This document shows, in pieces, positions 12,749 through 23,576 of a stretch of DNA of 64,000 nt. The stretch's first letter is position 1, and every line of letters begins with the position of its first letter. This DNA comes from Haematococcus lacustris (taxonomy: Eukaryota; Chlorophyta; Chlorophyceae; Chlamydomonadales; Haematococcaceae): positions 15,038,280-15,102,279 of the forward strand of contig JASKMD010000029.1 of the NCBI GenBank assembly GCA_030144725.1, read 5' to 3'. Both the position numbers and the translations under genes were made by a program. A model generated the notes under the pieces. It worked only from the letters and a program-made list of their open reading frames with translations, searched no databases and was not told where the DNA came from.

Positions 12749-13576
12749 ATGACCGCCTCTAGGAGTACCGGCCGTGCGTGTTTAGTGATTACCGCGCTGC
12801 TTGTGGTCCTGGCCCTGGCCCTGGCTCTGGTCCCTCAGCGCGTAGAAGGTGAGAACCAGCGCAGAGTCTAAGCAGCCGCAAAGCCAGGCTTCCCAAGGAG
12901 GCACGGGATGGCGTCAAGCAGTTGACTCCGTGCCTCTCCCCATGCCCGCCTGCTGGTTCTGTGCAGGACGCGAACTCCAACAGGTCGGCGCGTTGCTCAG
13001 TCCCGCACCCGCCACCAGCCTGCCGTCTTCGCGAAACCGGACGACTGCGATTATTGACGACGACGATGACGATGATGATGACGACGACGACATTGCCCGC
13101 GCCGCGCCAGGGCCTAACTTGACAAGCGGCTTGGCAGGAACTGTGAGTGCCTATGACGGCTTGCCGGGAAACGACGTCTGCGAAATTGAGTACGAGGTTG
13201 AGGCTCTGCAGGGTATGGTAGGGCACCACCTACATGATGGGGGCAACTATTGAGGTCACATAGTCTCCGGCACAACGTAGCACCGCTAGCAGCTCTCTAG
13301 GGCCAGGCAAAGCGTTTGTTTCGAAATAGCTTTTGCAATGGTGGTGGTGCATGTGGCACCGTTTGCGGTCAGCCATGAGGATAGGCCGTGGTTGGCTGGT
13401 GCCTGGCTCCTTCATAACATGAGATGCCCAAGTGGGAAGTGGATGCACTGGTGGTTGTGCCTGCCCTTGCTCTGCAGACGGCCGACGGCCTGGCTGGCGG
13501 GACTGGCATTGGTGCTGGTAGCGGGGGGCCTGGCAATGCCGGTGTGGGCTCCGCAGGGGCCACTGTGGGCAAGTGA
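12749..13576 (+). CDS. Gene C: small secreted Gly-rich peptide with poly-Asp middle
   Basis: Exons are 12749-12848, 12967-13142 and 13478-13576 (about 124 aa), phases 1 and 0 as in the paralogues. Exon 1 encodes MTASRSTGRACLV and a Leu/Val/Ala core ending PQRVE. Exon 2 opens with RELQQVGALL and has a run of 12 Asp coded by mixed GAC/GAT, then PGPNLTSGLAGT. Exon 3 gives the 32-residue Gly-rich tail ending GNAGVGSAGATVGK, with one change (TADGL instead of TAGGL). The Asp tract is unique to C and D and could bind calcium or basic partners. The gene is compact and its signals are intact, so it is probably functional. Confidence 0.78.
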
Positions 13577-14508
13577 AGAGCAGCCACTTACTAGCATGAG
13601 GGCAGCATGGTACAGCATGGAGCCTAATGAGTTGCCTTCGCTGCAAGTTCATGCTACATATTCATGCAAACTTCCGTTGTTTGAGCTTTCTTGGCTGAGC
13701 TTTTCCATGGTCTGCTTGCACCAGTTTCTTTAGGACATAGTGACTGTTGTCGCTGCATCAGGCTTGTACATTCAGTGATTCCAATGCATGCATCATGTAG
13801 TTACCATGTGCCATGCAGTATCTCAGCAACTGATTATGACACTGCTATCATCATTGCAAGTTGTTTCTATAGGTGGTACGAAGACGAGTTGTTGTATACC
13901 GTGTAGTTAAGCAAACCCTACACCTGAGTAACGATGTGTGGAACAGACAAGCTTGTCTTGTCGTATGGCGTAGTCTTGAGATGTATCAGTTTGCTCGGGA
14001 GTGGCGTCTAAACTCATAAAACCATCCCCAGGTCAGATCGTACATTTACATGAGGAAAACCAGATCCTAAAGATCCGCAATAATGCATGCTCATGCTGCT
14101 TTCCTTTTTGTCCTGTTCATGCTATCCTCAGTTTAGTTGAATACACACTTCACGTTTAAAGCGTGTGCATTTGTTGTGAGATAGTATTTTGACGTTAGTA
14201 GCCCTAGAAACTGATAGCCTGTGTTTGACTGTTGGAATCCAGATGCATTGGGCGAAGCAGGAAGGTTTTAGAATTTGGGCCTGGTGTAGTAGGGGGAGTG
14301 TGGGGTATGTATGGGTGTCTTGGCATATATTGGAGTATATCTCATTAAACACATTCATAAATGTAGCATTAAACGTCGACCCTCTACCACACGGTAGTAG
14401 ACCTGCCCTGGGGTGCTGATATCGATCGAGCTTCAACCCCAGCCCCAGCAGCCTGTTGGGGAGTGGAGGTAGGCAATTAGGTATTGGTGCCGGCTGTTTC
14501 AGGTATAG
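13577..14508. other. Intergenic DNA before Fanzor element copy 1
   Basis: A somewhat more AT-rich stretch without recognisable exons. The left copy of the 14-base direct repeat that flanks the element is at 14492-14505. Confidence 0.4.
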
Positions 14509-14647
14509 TGGCGTTGGGGTGGGAGCTGGTAGCCTGGACACAGGCCCTGTAAATGTAGGTCAGCTTGCATTGAACACATTGATTGAACACATTGTGGATT
14601 TTCACACATCCGTGTATTTTTCACGGAAAACCCCAAATTGCTAGAAA

Positions 14648-14680
14648 ATGCCCCCGCCCGTCGCACTGCGCATCGCGTGA
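14648..14680 (+). CDS. Upstream ORF overlapping the Fanzor start (copy 1)
   Basis: A ten-codon frame (MPPPVALRIA) whose stop overlaps the Fanzor ATG as TGATG at 14678-14682. It is identical in copy 2 at 20240-20272. Ribosomes translating it could reinitiate at the Fanzor start, which would keep nuclease output low. That effect is inferred. Confidence 0.4.
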   Translation: MPPPVALRIA

Positions 14681-17620
14681 TGGCTAAGAAGAAGCGGAAG
14701 GGTAGCAACAAGAAACAGAAAGGTTCGTGTCCCCAGCCGTGACGTGCGCCCTAGACGTGAGTTACGCGCTGTGAGATAACCCGTCGCTCCTGTTGGTTCC
14801 ATTGCAGTGTCTCGTTCCGCCCAAGGCAAGCAACGCCAGGAGCGACGGGATGGCTGGGCAACGAGCAGGCGTCAGGTCCGTGTGTCCCCGCCTTATGTGT
14901 CCCCGCACTGTGTGTGTTGACCCTGCCTTGTGTCTTGGCCTGTCAAAACGGCAACTTTGCTTGGCTGCAGGTCATCAAGGTCCCCGAGGGCGCAGTGCTG
15001 CGCGGCTGCAAGAAGACGCGGCGCAAGCTGCGGGAGCACCTCCGGCTGCGGGCTGAAACCCACTCCCAGCTCCGCGTGATAGCGTCGCTGTTTGTGCTAC
15101 GGATTTTCTTGACATGCCTGGTTGGCTACCCCTCCCCGGGGTACCTCAGCGCCCCTGAAACTCCAGCCGTGCAGCCCCCCCAACCCCCTGATGCCCCCCC
15201 CCTACCCGCCCTACCCCCACGTGCCCCTGCCCAGCCTGCCCCAGCTCAGCCTGCCCCTGCCCAGCCTGCCGACACAGACTCTGACTCCGAGTCAGATTGT
15301 GACTCTGAGCCAGAGCCACAGTCTGACTCGGAGTCAGAGTCAGAACCCGAGCCAGTCACGCAGCCCCCCCAAAGGCGCTGCAGCGCCCGCCTGGCAGCCC
15401 TTGCACCCGCAGCACCCACTGGCCCTCCCTTGCCCCTTGATTGCGAGGACCCCCTGATGCTCAGGCAGCTGAAAGACTTCTGCATGTTCTTCGCCAACCC
15501 AAACTTCAAGACATGCTACAACCAGCTGCAGCGGCGCCATGTGCGCAACCGCCACCCCATGCTCATGCCAGCCTTTGAGGACCCCAGCAACCAGGCGCTG
15601 GTGGCCAAGCTGCATGAGCTGGGCAGCATCAACTTCAAGGGTGACGGCAACACCATCGACGCACACTCTATGCAGCTGGCGGTGGCCATGCAGCAGCACT
15701 ACTCCAACCCAGGCAAGTGGTGGTGGTGAATAGACTCTGGACCTGGACCTTGACATAGACCTTGTACCTGACCTTGTACCTGACCTTGTACCTGACCTTG
15801 TACCTGACCTGACCGGACCTTATACCTGACCTGATACCTGACCTGATACCTGACCTGACCTGACCTGACCTGACCTGACCTGGACTGCAGAGCGCTTTGT
15901 CAAGCTGTACGCCAAGGCTGCCAGGGCCCAGCTAGGCTGGAGCGGGGAGGAGGCGCAGCTGTTCATCAGGATGGCGTGCGGGTATGGCATCAACGCCCAG
16001 AGCTCAGAGCTGAAGGCCGCAACACTGGACAAGGGGCATGTGGCTGACCTGATAGAGGAGGCCAAGACGCACCGCCGCCTACTGGGCATGAAGAAGGAGG
16101 GCTCCCTGCAGGACACCCTGCCCCTGCCCTGCCGCATGCGCCATGCAGTGCATGTGTGCCGGTGGCTAGAGCGGTGGCAGCAGCCCCACCCCCCCCCAGT
16201 GCCAGGGCAGCCAAAGCGCGGCAAGAGGCGTGGGGTTGGTCCCCGGGTCCTGACCTGCCCACCCCCCTTCACCCTCACCCCCATGGCCAGGGTGGGGGTG
16301 CATTTCGACACGGTGGACAGCAGGGTGCTGCATGGGGTGTGCAAGCAGCTGGGCCTGACCAAGGAACCCCGGGCAGCATTCACCTCAGAGCCAGCACTGA
16401 GCCATCACTGGGCCAGGTGGTTTGACACCAACAAGCTTCGCAACCAGGGATTTGCTTTCGAGAGGTTGGTGGACACTGACGGTGTCAGCGTGTGCGTGCA
16501 CTACACGCGGCCCCTTCCCCCTCCTCCAGCCCCACCTCCAGCTGCCAGCAGCAGCAGCAGCACCAGCAGCCGCCCAAGTGCTGCAGCAGCAGCGGCCCAT
16601 GCAGTGGGGCTCCCCCACATAGGCAGGGGCATAGCTGAGATGCGTGAGTTTGTGTTTGACCCAAACACACAGATTGGGGTGGGCATCGACCCCGGCGTCA
16701 CCCAGGCAGTCAGCGCAGCCTCTGGGGTGTGGGATCCAGCAACAGGCCAGCTGCAGACAGACCAGCTGCGCCGGTGGAAGCTGACAAAGGGCGAGGTCAA
16801 GCATGGCAGTGGCCTGAACAATGCCCGCCGTGACACTGAGCGGTGGCTAGCACCGATCAAGCCCCACCTCCAGCACATGGCAGCAGCAAGCTCAGCCGGC
16901 ACGTCCCTGGAGGCCAACCTGAAGCACATCACCGTCACCCTGGCCACCTGGGACGCGGTGTGGGAGGTGTACCTGGACCCCAAGTGGTCACGGCAGCGGC
17001 TGAGGCTGTACGGAGCCCAGGACCGGACACTGGAGCAGTTCTTCAAGAAGGTGAGGGTGGGTGGAAAGGTGGGTGGGAGGGAGGGAGGGTAAGGCACTGG
17101 GAGGTGGTGGATTGGTAGGAAGCATGGGCAAGACATGAAAAGGTAGTTGACTGTACCATGCCTAACCTGGTGTCACCATGTCAGCCACCATGTGTTTGCC
17201 TTGTGTGCATTGCTGCAGTTGGAGGAGGGCATGGCGCAGTTGTCCATGGAGCGTCATGGGCATGCCAAGCAGCTGGTGGTCTTCTTTGGTGCAGCTACCA
17301 TTGGCACTGGGGGTGGGTGGGGTGCTGATGCGGTGTTGCGTGCCTGCCGCAAGGTGGTGTGCAGGCCCAGGGGGACAGACCAGCGCCGGGGCAGGGTGGT
17401 GCTTGTGGATGAGCACCGCACCAGCCGGGTCAGCTCAGCAGTGAATGGCCAGCAGCCCTGTGAGGAGGAGCTGGACAAACTCAGTGCCACCAGGCCTGCA
17501 GGCTGGAAGCCCCCAGCAGGGCAGGTGGAACCCCGCCTGGTGCGCCCGGCCTGGAGCCAGCAGCGTGACCAGCCAGTGCGGGGCATGATGTGGTGCCCAG
17601 AGCCCTGCTCAGGCAGCTGA
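14680..17620 (+). pseudogene. Fanzor-like RNA-guided nuclease gene, copy 1 (truncated by a 101-nt deletion)
   Basis: Exons are 14680-14722, 14808-14875, 14971-15712, 15891-17050 and 17219-17620. The start encodes MAKKKRKGSNKKQK, a strong nuclear-localisation signal. Exon 3 has a Pro-rich and an Asp/Ser/Glu-rich linker, then EDPLMLRQLKDF. Exon 4 has LTCPPPFTLTP, ERLVDTDGVSV and RuvC-I GVGIDPGVTQAV. Exon 5 has KQLVVFFGAATIG and RuvC-II VLVDEHRTSRVS, then MMWCP. Fanzors are eukaryotic TnpB relatives that cut DNA guided by an RNA from the element's 3' end. Compared with copy 2, 114 nt after MMWCP (23191-23304) are replaced by 13 nt. The resulting frameshift gives a stop at 17618-17620. The RuvC-III exon part (WVDRDCNAALNMQRIG, about 17680-17880) survives out of frame, so this copy should lack nuclease activity. 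Intron 3 has an unusual AG|GCAAGT donor. Confidence 0.8.
15755..15885. repeat. CCTGA/CCTTGTA tandem repeats inside Fanzor intron 3 (copy 1)
   Basis: Nearly the whole GC-AG intron 15713-15890 consists of ACCTGACC and ACCTTGTACCTG units. The copy-2 intron (21315-21480) has the same repeats in different number. A pure CCTGA array also occurs alone at 51190-51301. Confidence 0.85.
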
Positions 17621-17883
17621 GCCCACAAAGGGCAAAGGCAAGGCTGCCAAAGCCAAGCCAGCACCGCAGCCAGGCAGGTGGGTAGACAGGGACTGCAATG
17701 CAGCGCTAAACATGCAGCGCATTGGGGAGGCCAAGTGGCGCCCACTGGAGCTGTGCTACTGGCCAGAGCAGGGGAAGCTGCCAGCCAAGGGCAAGGAGTA
17801 CCCTGGCCTGGGCTACAAGCGGGTGCGAGACAAGCCACCCAAGGCCCAGGAGCAGCAGCAGCAGCCCGCTATGGCACAGTAGT

Positions 17884-18117
17884 CTGTGCCCCCTATCTTG
17901 AGCTGTCCTCAGCTTACAATTAGTGCATGTTTTGTCATGCCAACTCTACGTTATAGCCCTCGGGTCAGGCAATAGTGTAGGTGGTAGGCTAAACACTCCA
18001 CACAGCCCCACTGTTTGAGTCGGATCTAGTTAGTGGCTGCTAGTGGCTGATAGTGGCTGCTAGTAGGTACTTCTGATCCGGCTCAAATGGTGGCCCTAGT
18101 GAGGGACAACGAGGCTG
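17884..18117 (+). ncRNA. Candidate Fanzor guide-RNA scaffold (type 1, copy 1)
   Basis: The 234 bp after the last codon are almost identical to 23577-23811 although non-coding, and part recurs in a solo insertion at 48465-48668. TTTGAGTCGGATC (18014-18026) pairs with GATCCGGCTCAAA (18075-18087): 12 Watson-Crick pairs and one G-U. The loop holds three TAGTGGCTG repeats. In TnpB/Fanzor systems the guide RNA comes from the 3' end of the gene, with its guide reading into flanking DNA. Location and structure fit; expression cannot be seen here. Confidence 0.55.
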
Positions 18118-18271
18118 TTTCAGGTAGACACCGACAGTTCGGATTACAGGTTACGCATCTCCTAGTGGTAGGGGAACTACGCGTTGATATCGATCACGCC
18201 AGATAACCGGGTGGACATCGTGCCCCCGCTGATTCCATGCCCGTTCGTTGTGGCCGAAGCGTGATGGTGCG

Positions 18272-18281
18272 GTGTGATCTC
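18272..18281 (+). promoter_or_regulatory. GTGTGATCTC, variant of the family motif upstream of gene D
   Basis: Lies 85 bp before the ATG of gene D. It differs from GTGTGACCCG at two positions. Confidence 0.4.
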
Positions 18282-18356
18282 GCCATGCCGCTGGCTGCAG
18301 CTTTCGCTCACATTTGCTTAGGGAGCGCAGCCTGCTACCAGCATTGTCAATCACCA

Positions 18357-19358
18357 ATGACCACCTACAGAAGTTCCGCGCGTGCGTGTCTAGTGATCGC
18401 TGCGCTGCTGGTGGTGGCGCTCGCTGTGCTCCCCTACCACGTACAAGGTGCGGGCTTTCCCGGCTGTTGCGCGGTGGGGGCGCTGATGATGTCAGACGGC
18501 CCGCTTTCGCCTTTTCCCACGCCTACCTGCTGAGCTCTGCGCAGGACGCGAGCTACGCCAGGTTGCCCCGCCGCTAAGCCCCGCGCCTGCGTCGTTAAGC
18601 CCGGCGCCACCCAGGAGGCTGCCGGCCACGCCAAGGGTAATGGCGGCCGACGGCGACGATGATGATGATGATGATGATGATGATAAAGATGATGACGGCG
18701 ACGACGACGACGATGATGATGATGATGATGATGATTAGATTGATACCGTCGCGCCACGTCCTGACATGAAGGTAACGTTCTGTTCAAGTGCTACAAGCCA
18801 CGGTACACAAAGCGGTGACCACAATGCTTATTCAATTGCAGCCATTGGTGGTTGCAAGTTCATGTGCTCTGTGCATGTGGCGGCTTGTCAGGCATGGGGT
18901 GGGTGGCGGTGATACAGGGGGACATACAGGGGGGCAAACATTTTCAATGCTGCTGGCATATCCTGATCTGTAGGGCCCAATAGGCATTGGCAGCCCGCAC
19001 TCCGAGCAAGTGGTGCGTTGCATAGGGTCTAGTACAGGGTTTCAGCTCAGGCAACTTATTCAAAGTCACAGGTGCACAGGACACAGATCCAGCAAGCTAT
19101 GCATCTGACAGTGTGTAGGAGTGTCATGGCTTGCAATCAGTTGCATGCGGTGCTCACTGCCCGCGACAATTGCAGGCGGTTGTGACTGGGGGCTTTGCCT
19201 CTTGGGTACCTTCTATGATGCTATGATGGTGAAGTGTATAAGCTGTGCCTGCCCTTGCCCTCCAGACGGCGAGTGGTCCGGTGGGCGGTACTGGCAATTG
19301 TGCGGTTGGTGCCGATCCTAGCAATGTGGTGGGCGCCAGTGTGGAGAAGTGAAGGTGC
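18357..19358 (+). pseudogene. Gene D: degenerate member of the secreted Gly-rich peptide family
   Basis: Exon 1 (18357-18447) encodes an intact signal peptide, MTTYRSSARACLV plus a Leu/Val/Ala core ending PYHVQ. Exon 2 starts at 18545 with RELRQVAPPL and runs into two Asp tracts coded mostly by GAT, but a TAG stop follows at 18736-18738. The PGPxLTSGLAGT motif is reduced to remnants (APRPDM). The donor is gtaacg instead of gtgagt. A third-exon homologue at 19265-19358 is diverged (TASGPVGGTGNC...ASVEK). Either it is a pseudogene, or it now makes a shorter secreted peptide ending in poly-Asp. GAT expansion seems to have accompanied the decay. Confidence 0.65.
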
Positions 19359-20100
19359 CCTGCCTGGTGCGCAGTCCCCATACCTCCGCAGCAGTGTGGG
19401 CAGTCCGCCCCACAGCAACAACATACAGAACCGCACCCCCAGCATGCGGCCCCCCCTGAGTAGCCTGCTGGCTAGCCGCGTCAAGACAGCAGCAATGCTA
19501 GGCGCCATGATGGACTTAATGATCGAGCAGCCCAACCCAGCCCAGCATTCTCTGTGTGGGGCCAGGGCTGCATCAGCCACTCCAGTGCCGAGCTCCAAGT
19601 CCATGACCAACATCAGGAAGGCCGAGTGAACTATCAGCAGTAGGCTTACCATGGTACGTTGCCTAGTAAGCTGGCTGTGTTGCCACCAATCGATTGCTTA
19701 GGAGAAGCAGCCTCATCCAATGAACTAAGTCATGCATGAATGTATGTATGTAATGAATGTCAATTGTGTTGGCTGCCACCATATAATTTAGAAAGGCATG
19801 AGTATGCATAAAATCCTTACTATACAGTGATTGTTGTCACCAGGCTTGTATGTTCAGTGTCTCCGTTGCATGCATCATGTGGTCACCATGTGGCATGATG
19901 CAGGTACTGCTCACGATGCTGTTTTCCATCCTGTGGATTCAGTGTGCAAAGCACCGCAGTTGCACTTTTGGCAAATGGTAGTGGCACCTGTGGTGGTGCT
20001 GGCGTTAGGCTGATACTATTGCGTTAGGCTGATACTATTGCCACAGCACATACCCTCGGCCAGTCACCCTTGATTGAGGTTGATGGCTGGGCATGCAACC
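19359..20100. other. Intergenic DNA before Fanzor element copy 2
   Basis: No gene was recognised. An 18-19-bp unit containing GCGTTAGGCTGATACTATTG is directly repeated near 20003-20040. It carries the CTGATAC sequence also found at Fanzor insertion points. Confidence 0.4.
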
Positions 20101-20239
20101 TGGCGTTGGGGTGGGAGCTGGTAGCCTGGACACAGGCCCTGTAAATGTAGGTCAGCTTGCATTGAACACATTGATTGAACACATTGTGGATTTTCACACA
20201 TCCGTGTATTTTTCACGGAAAACCCCAAATTGCTAGAAA

Positions 20240-20272
20240 ATGCCCCCGCCCGTCGCACTGCGCATCGCGTGA
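20240..20272 (+). CDS. Upstream ORF overlapping the Fanzor start (copy 2)
   Basis: Identical in frame, length and TGATG overlap to the one in copy 1 (MPPPVALRIA). Confidence 0.4.
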   Translation: MPPPVALRIA

Positions 20273-23200
20273 TGGCTAAGAAGAAGCGGAAGGGTAGCAA
20301 CAAGAAACAGAAAGGTTCGTGTCCCCAGCCGTGACGTGCGCCCTAGACGTGAGTTACGCGCTGTGAGATAACCCGTCGCTCCTGTTGGTTCCATTGCAGT
20401 GTCTCGTTCCGCCCAAGGCAAGCAACGCCAGGAGCGACGGGATGGCTGGGCAACGAGCAGGCGTCAGGTCCGTGTGTTCCCGCCTTATGTGTCCCCGCAC
20501 TGTGTGTGTTGACCCTGCCTTGTGTCTTGGCCTGTCAAAACGGCAACTTTGCTTGGCTGCAGGTCATCAAGGTCCCCGAGGGCGCAGTGCTGCGCGGCTG
20601 CAAGAAGACGCGGCGCAAGCTGCGGGAGCACCTCCGGCTGCGGGCTGAAACCCACTCCCAGCTCCGCGTGATAGCGTCGCTGTTTGTGCTACGGATTTTC
20701 TTGACATGCCTGGTTGGCTACCCCTCCCCGGGGTACCTCAGCGCCCCTGAAACTCCAGCCGTGCAGCCCCCCCAACCCCCTGATGCCCCCCCTACCCGCC
20801 CTACCCCCACGTGCCCCTGCCCAGCCTGCCCCAGCTCAGCCTGCCCCTGCCCAGCCTGCCAGCATGGAGTGTGACACAGACTCTGACTCCGAGTCAGACT
20901 GTGACTCTGAGCCAGAGCCACAGTCTGACTCGGAGTCAGAGTCAGAACCCGAGCCAGTCACGCAGCCCCCCCAAAGGCGCTGCAGCGCCCGCCTGGCAGC
21001 CCTTGCACCCGCAGCACCCACTGGCCCTCCCTTGCCCCTTGATTGCGAGGACCCCCTGATGCTCAGGCAGCTGAAAGACTTCTGCATGTTCTTCGCCAAC
21101 CCAAACTTCAAGACATGCTACAACCAGCTGCAGCGGCGCCATGTGCGCAACCGCCACCCCATGCTCATGCCAGCCTTTGAGGACCCCAGCAACCAGGCGC
21201 TGGTGGCCAAGCTGCATGAGCTGGGCAGCATCAACTTCAAGGGTGACGCCAACACCATCGACGCACACTCCATGCAGCTGGCGGTGGCCATGCAGCAGCA
21301 CTACTCCAACCCAGGCAAGTGGTGGTGGTGAATAGACTCTGGACCTGGACCTTGACATAGACCTGATACCTGACCTTGTACCTGACCTTGTACCTGACCT
21401 TGTACCTGACCTGACCTGACCTGACCTTAGACCTGACCTGACCTGACCTTATACCTGACCTGACCTGACCTGGACTGCAGAGCGCTTTGTCAAGCTGTAC
21501 GCCAAGGCTGCCAGGGCCCAGCTAGGCTGGAGCGGGGAGGCGGCGCAGCTGTTCATCAGGATGGCGTGCGGGTATGGCATCAACGCCCAGAGCTCAGAGC
21601 TGAAGGCCGCAACACTGGACAAGGGGCATGTGGCTGACCTGGTAGAGGAGGCCAAGACGCACCGCCGCCTACTGGGCATGAAGAAGGAGGGCTCCCTGCA
21701 GGACACCCTGCCCCTGCCCTGTCGCATGCGCCATGCAGTGCATGTGTGCCGGTGGCTAGAGCGGTGGCAGCAGCCCCACACCCTACCCGCACCAGGGCAG
21801 CCAAAGCGCGGCAAGAGGCGTGGGGTTGGTCCCCGGGTCCTGACCTGCCCGCCCCCCTTCACCCTCACCCCCATGGCCAGGGTGGGGGTGCATTTCGACA
21901 CGGTGGACAGCAGGGTGCTGCATGGGGTGTGCAAGCAGCTGGGCCTGACCAAGGAACCCCGGGCAGCATTCACCTCAGAGCCAGCACTGAGCCATCACTG
22001 GGCCAGGTGGTTTGACACCAACAAGCTTCGTAACCAGGGGTTTGCTTTCGAGAGGTTGGTGGACACTGACGGTGTCAGTGTGTGCGTGCACTACACGCGC
22101 CCCCTTCCCCCTCCTCCAGCCCCACCTCCAGCTGCCAGCAGCAGCAGCAGCACCAGCAGCCGCCCAAGTGCTGCAGCAGCAGCGGCCCATGCAGTGGGGC
22201 TCCCCCACATAGGCAGGGGCATAGCTGAGATGCGTGAGTTTGTGTTTGATCCAAACACACAGATTGGGGTGGGCATCGACCCCGGCGTCACCCAGGCAGT
22301 CAGCGCAGCCTCTGGGGTGTGGGATCCAGCAACAGGCCAGCTGCAGGCAGACCAGCTGCGCCGGTGGAAGCTGACCAAGGGCGAGGTCAAGCATGGCAGT
22401 GGCCTGAACAATGCCCGCCGTGACACTGAGCGGTGGCTAGCACCGATCAAGCCCCACCTCCAGCACATGGCAGCAGCAAGCCCAGCCGGCACCTCCCTGG
22501 AGGCCAACCTGAAGCACATCACCGTTACCCTGGCCACCTGGGACGCGGTGTGGGAGGTGTACCTGGACCCCAAGTGGTCACGGCAGCGGCTGAGGCTGTA
22601 CGGAGCCCAGGACCGGGCGCTGGAGCAGTTCTTCAAGAAGGTGAGGGTGGGTGGAAAGGTGGGTGGGAGGGAGGGAGGGTAAGGCACTGGGAGGTGGTGG
22701 ATTGGTAGGAAGCATGGGCAAGACATGAAAAGGTAGTTGACTGTGCCATGCCTAACCTGGCGCCACCATGTCAGCCACCATGTGTTTGCCTTGTGTGCAT
22801 TGCTGCAGTTGGAGGAGGGCATGACGCAGTTGTCCATGGAGCGTCATGGGCATGCCAAGCAGCTGGTGGTCTTCTTTGGTGCAGCTACCATTGGCACTGG
22901 GGGTGGGTGGGGTGCTGATGCGGTGTTGCGTGCCTGCCGCAAGGTGGTGTGCAGGCCCAGGGGCACAGACCAGCTGCGGGGCAGGGTGGTGCTTGTGGAT
23001 GAGCACCGCACCAGCCGGGTCAGCTCAGCAGTGAATGGCAAGCAGCCCTGTGAGGAGGAGCTGGACAAACTCAGTGCCACAAGGCCTGCAGGCTGGAAGC
23101 CCCAAGCAGGGCAGGTGGAACCCCGCCTATTGCGGCCAGCCTGGAGCCAGCAGCGTGACCAGCCAGTGCGGGGCATGATGTGGTGCCCAGTAGTGCCCCC

Positions 23201-23576
23201 CCGCAAGCCCCCCCAGGCCCCACGCAGCAGCCAGGCAGCCACACAGCCAGCAGCCTCAGAGCCAGGGCCCAGCACTCCCCCTCCAGCCAAGCGCAGCAAG
23301 CCGGCAGCTGAGCCCACAAAGGGCAAAGGCAAGGCTGCCAAAGCCAAGCCAGCACCACAGCCAGGTAGGTGGCTGGACAGGGACTGCAATGCGGCCCTGA
23401 ACATGCAGCGCATTGGGGAGAGCAGGTGGCGCCCACTGGAGCTGTGCTTCTGGCCAGACCAGGGGAAGCTGCCAGCCAAGGGCAAGGAGTACCCTGGCCT
23501 GGGCTACAAGCGGGTGCGAGACAAGCCCCCCAAGGCCCAGCAGCAGCAGCAGCAGCAGCCTGCTGGGGCACAGTAG
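20272..23576 (+). CDS. Fanzor-like RNA-guided nuclease gene, copy 2 (catalytic half complete)
   Basis: Exons are 20272-20314, 20400-20467, 20563-21314, 21481-22640 and 22809-23576. It starts MAKKKRKGSNKKQK (nuclear localisation). All three RuvC motifs are present: GVGIDPGVTQAV (Asp codon 22278-22280), VLVDEHRTSRVS (Glu codon 23001-23003) and GRWLDRDCNAALNM (about 23364-23405). The conserved LELCFW follows, then a basic, Gln-rich C-terminus ending at TAG 23574. Only one Cys (MMWCP) marks the usual TnpB zinc-finger site. A Lys-rich linker between RuvC-II and III carries a second NLS-like patch (AKRSKPAAE). As assembled, a C-run in exon 3 has 7 C where copy 1 has 9, breaking frame near 20,790. 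A sequencing error, a real mutation, or initiation at a downstream Met are all possible. Intron 3 uses a GC-AG donor. Confidence 0.8.

Larger units (their letters stand above)
14509..18117 (+). mobile_element. Type-1 Fanzor element, copy 1
   Basis: The interval is almost base-for-base repeated at 20101-23811, and similarity starts and stops sharply: TGGCGTTGGGG at the left, GACAACGAGGCTG at the right. GGCTGTTTCAGGTA occurs at 14492-14505 and again at 18113-18126, overlapping the right end, as expected for a target-site duplication. No terminal inverted repeats are obvious. The cargo is one Fanzor-like gene with introns plus a conserved 3' non-coding region. Retention of introns argues against spread through spliced mRNA. 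No separate transposase is visible, so another element may mobilise it. Confidence 0.75.

Noticed and set aside
14509..18117. Type-1 Fanzor element as a LINE or processed retrocopy, because of the 14-bp duplication
   Set aside because: All four introns are retained in both copies, there is no poly(A) tail, and no reverse transcriptase is present.
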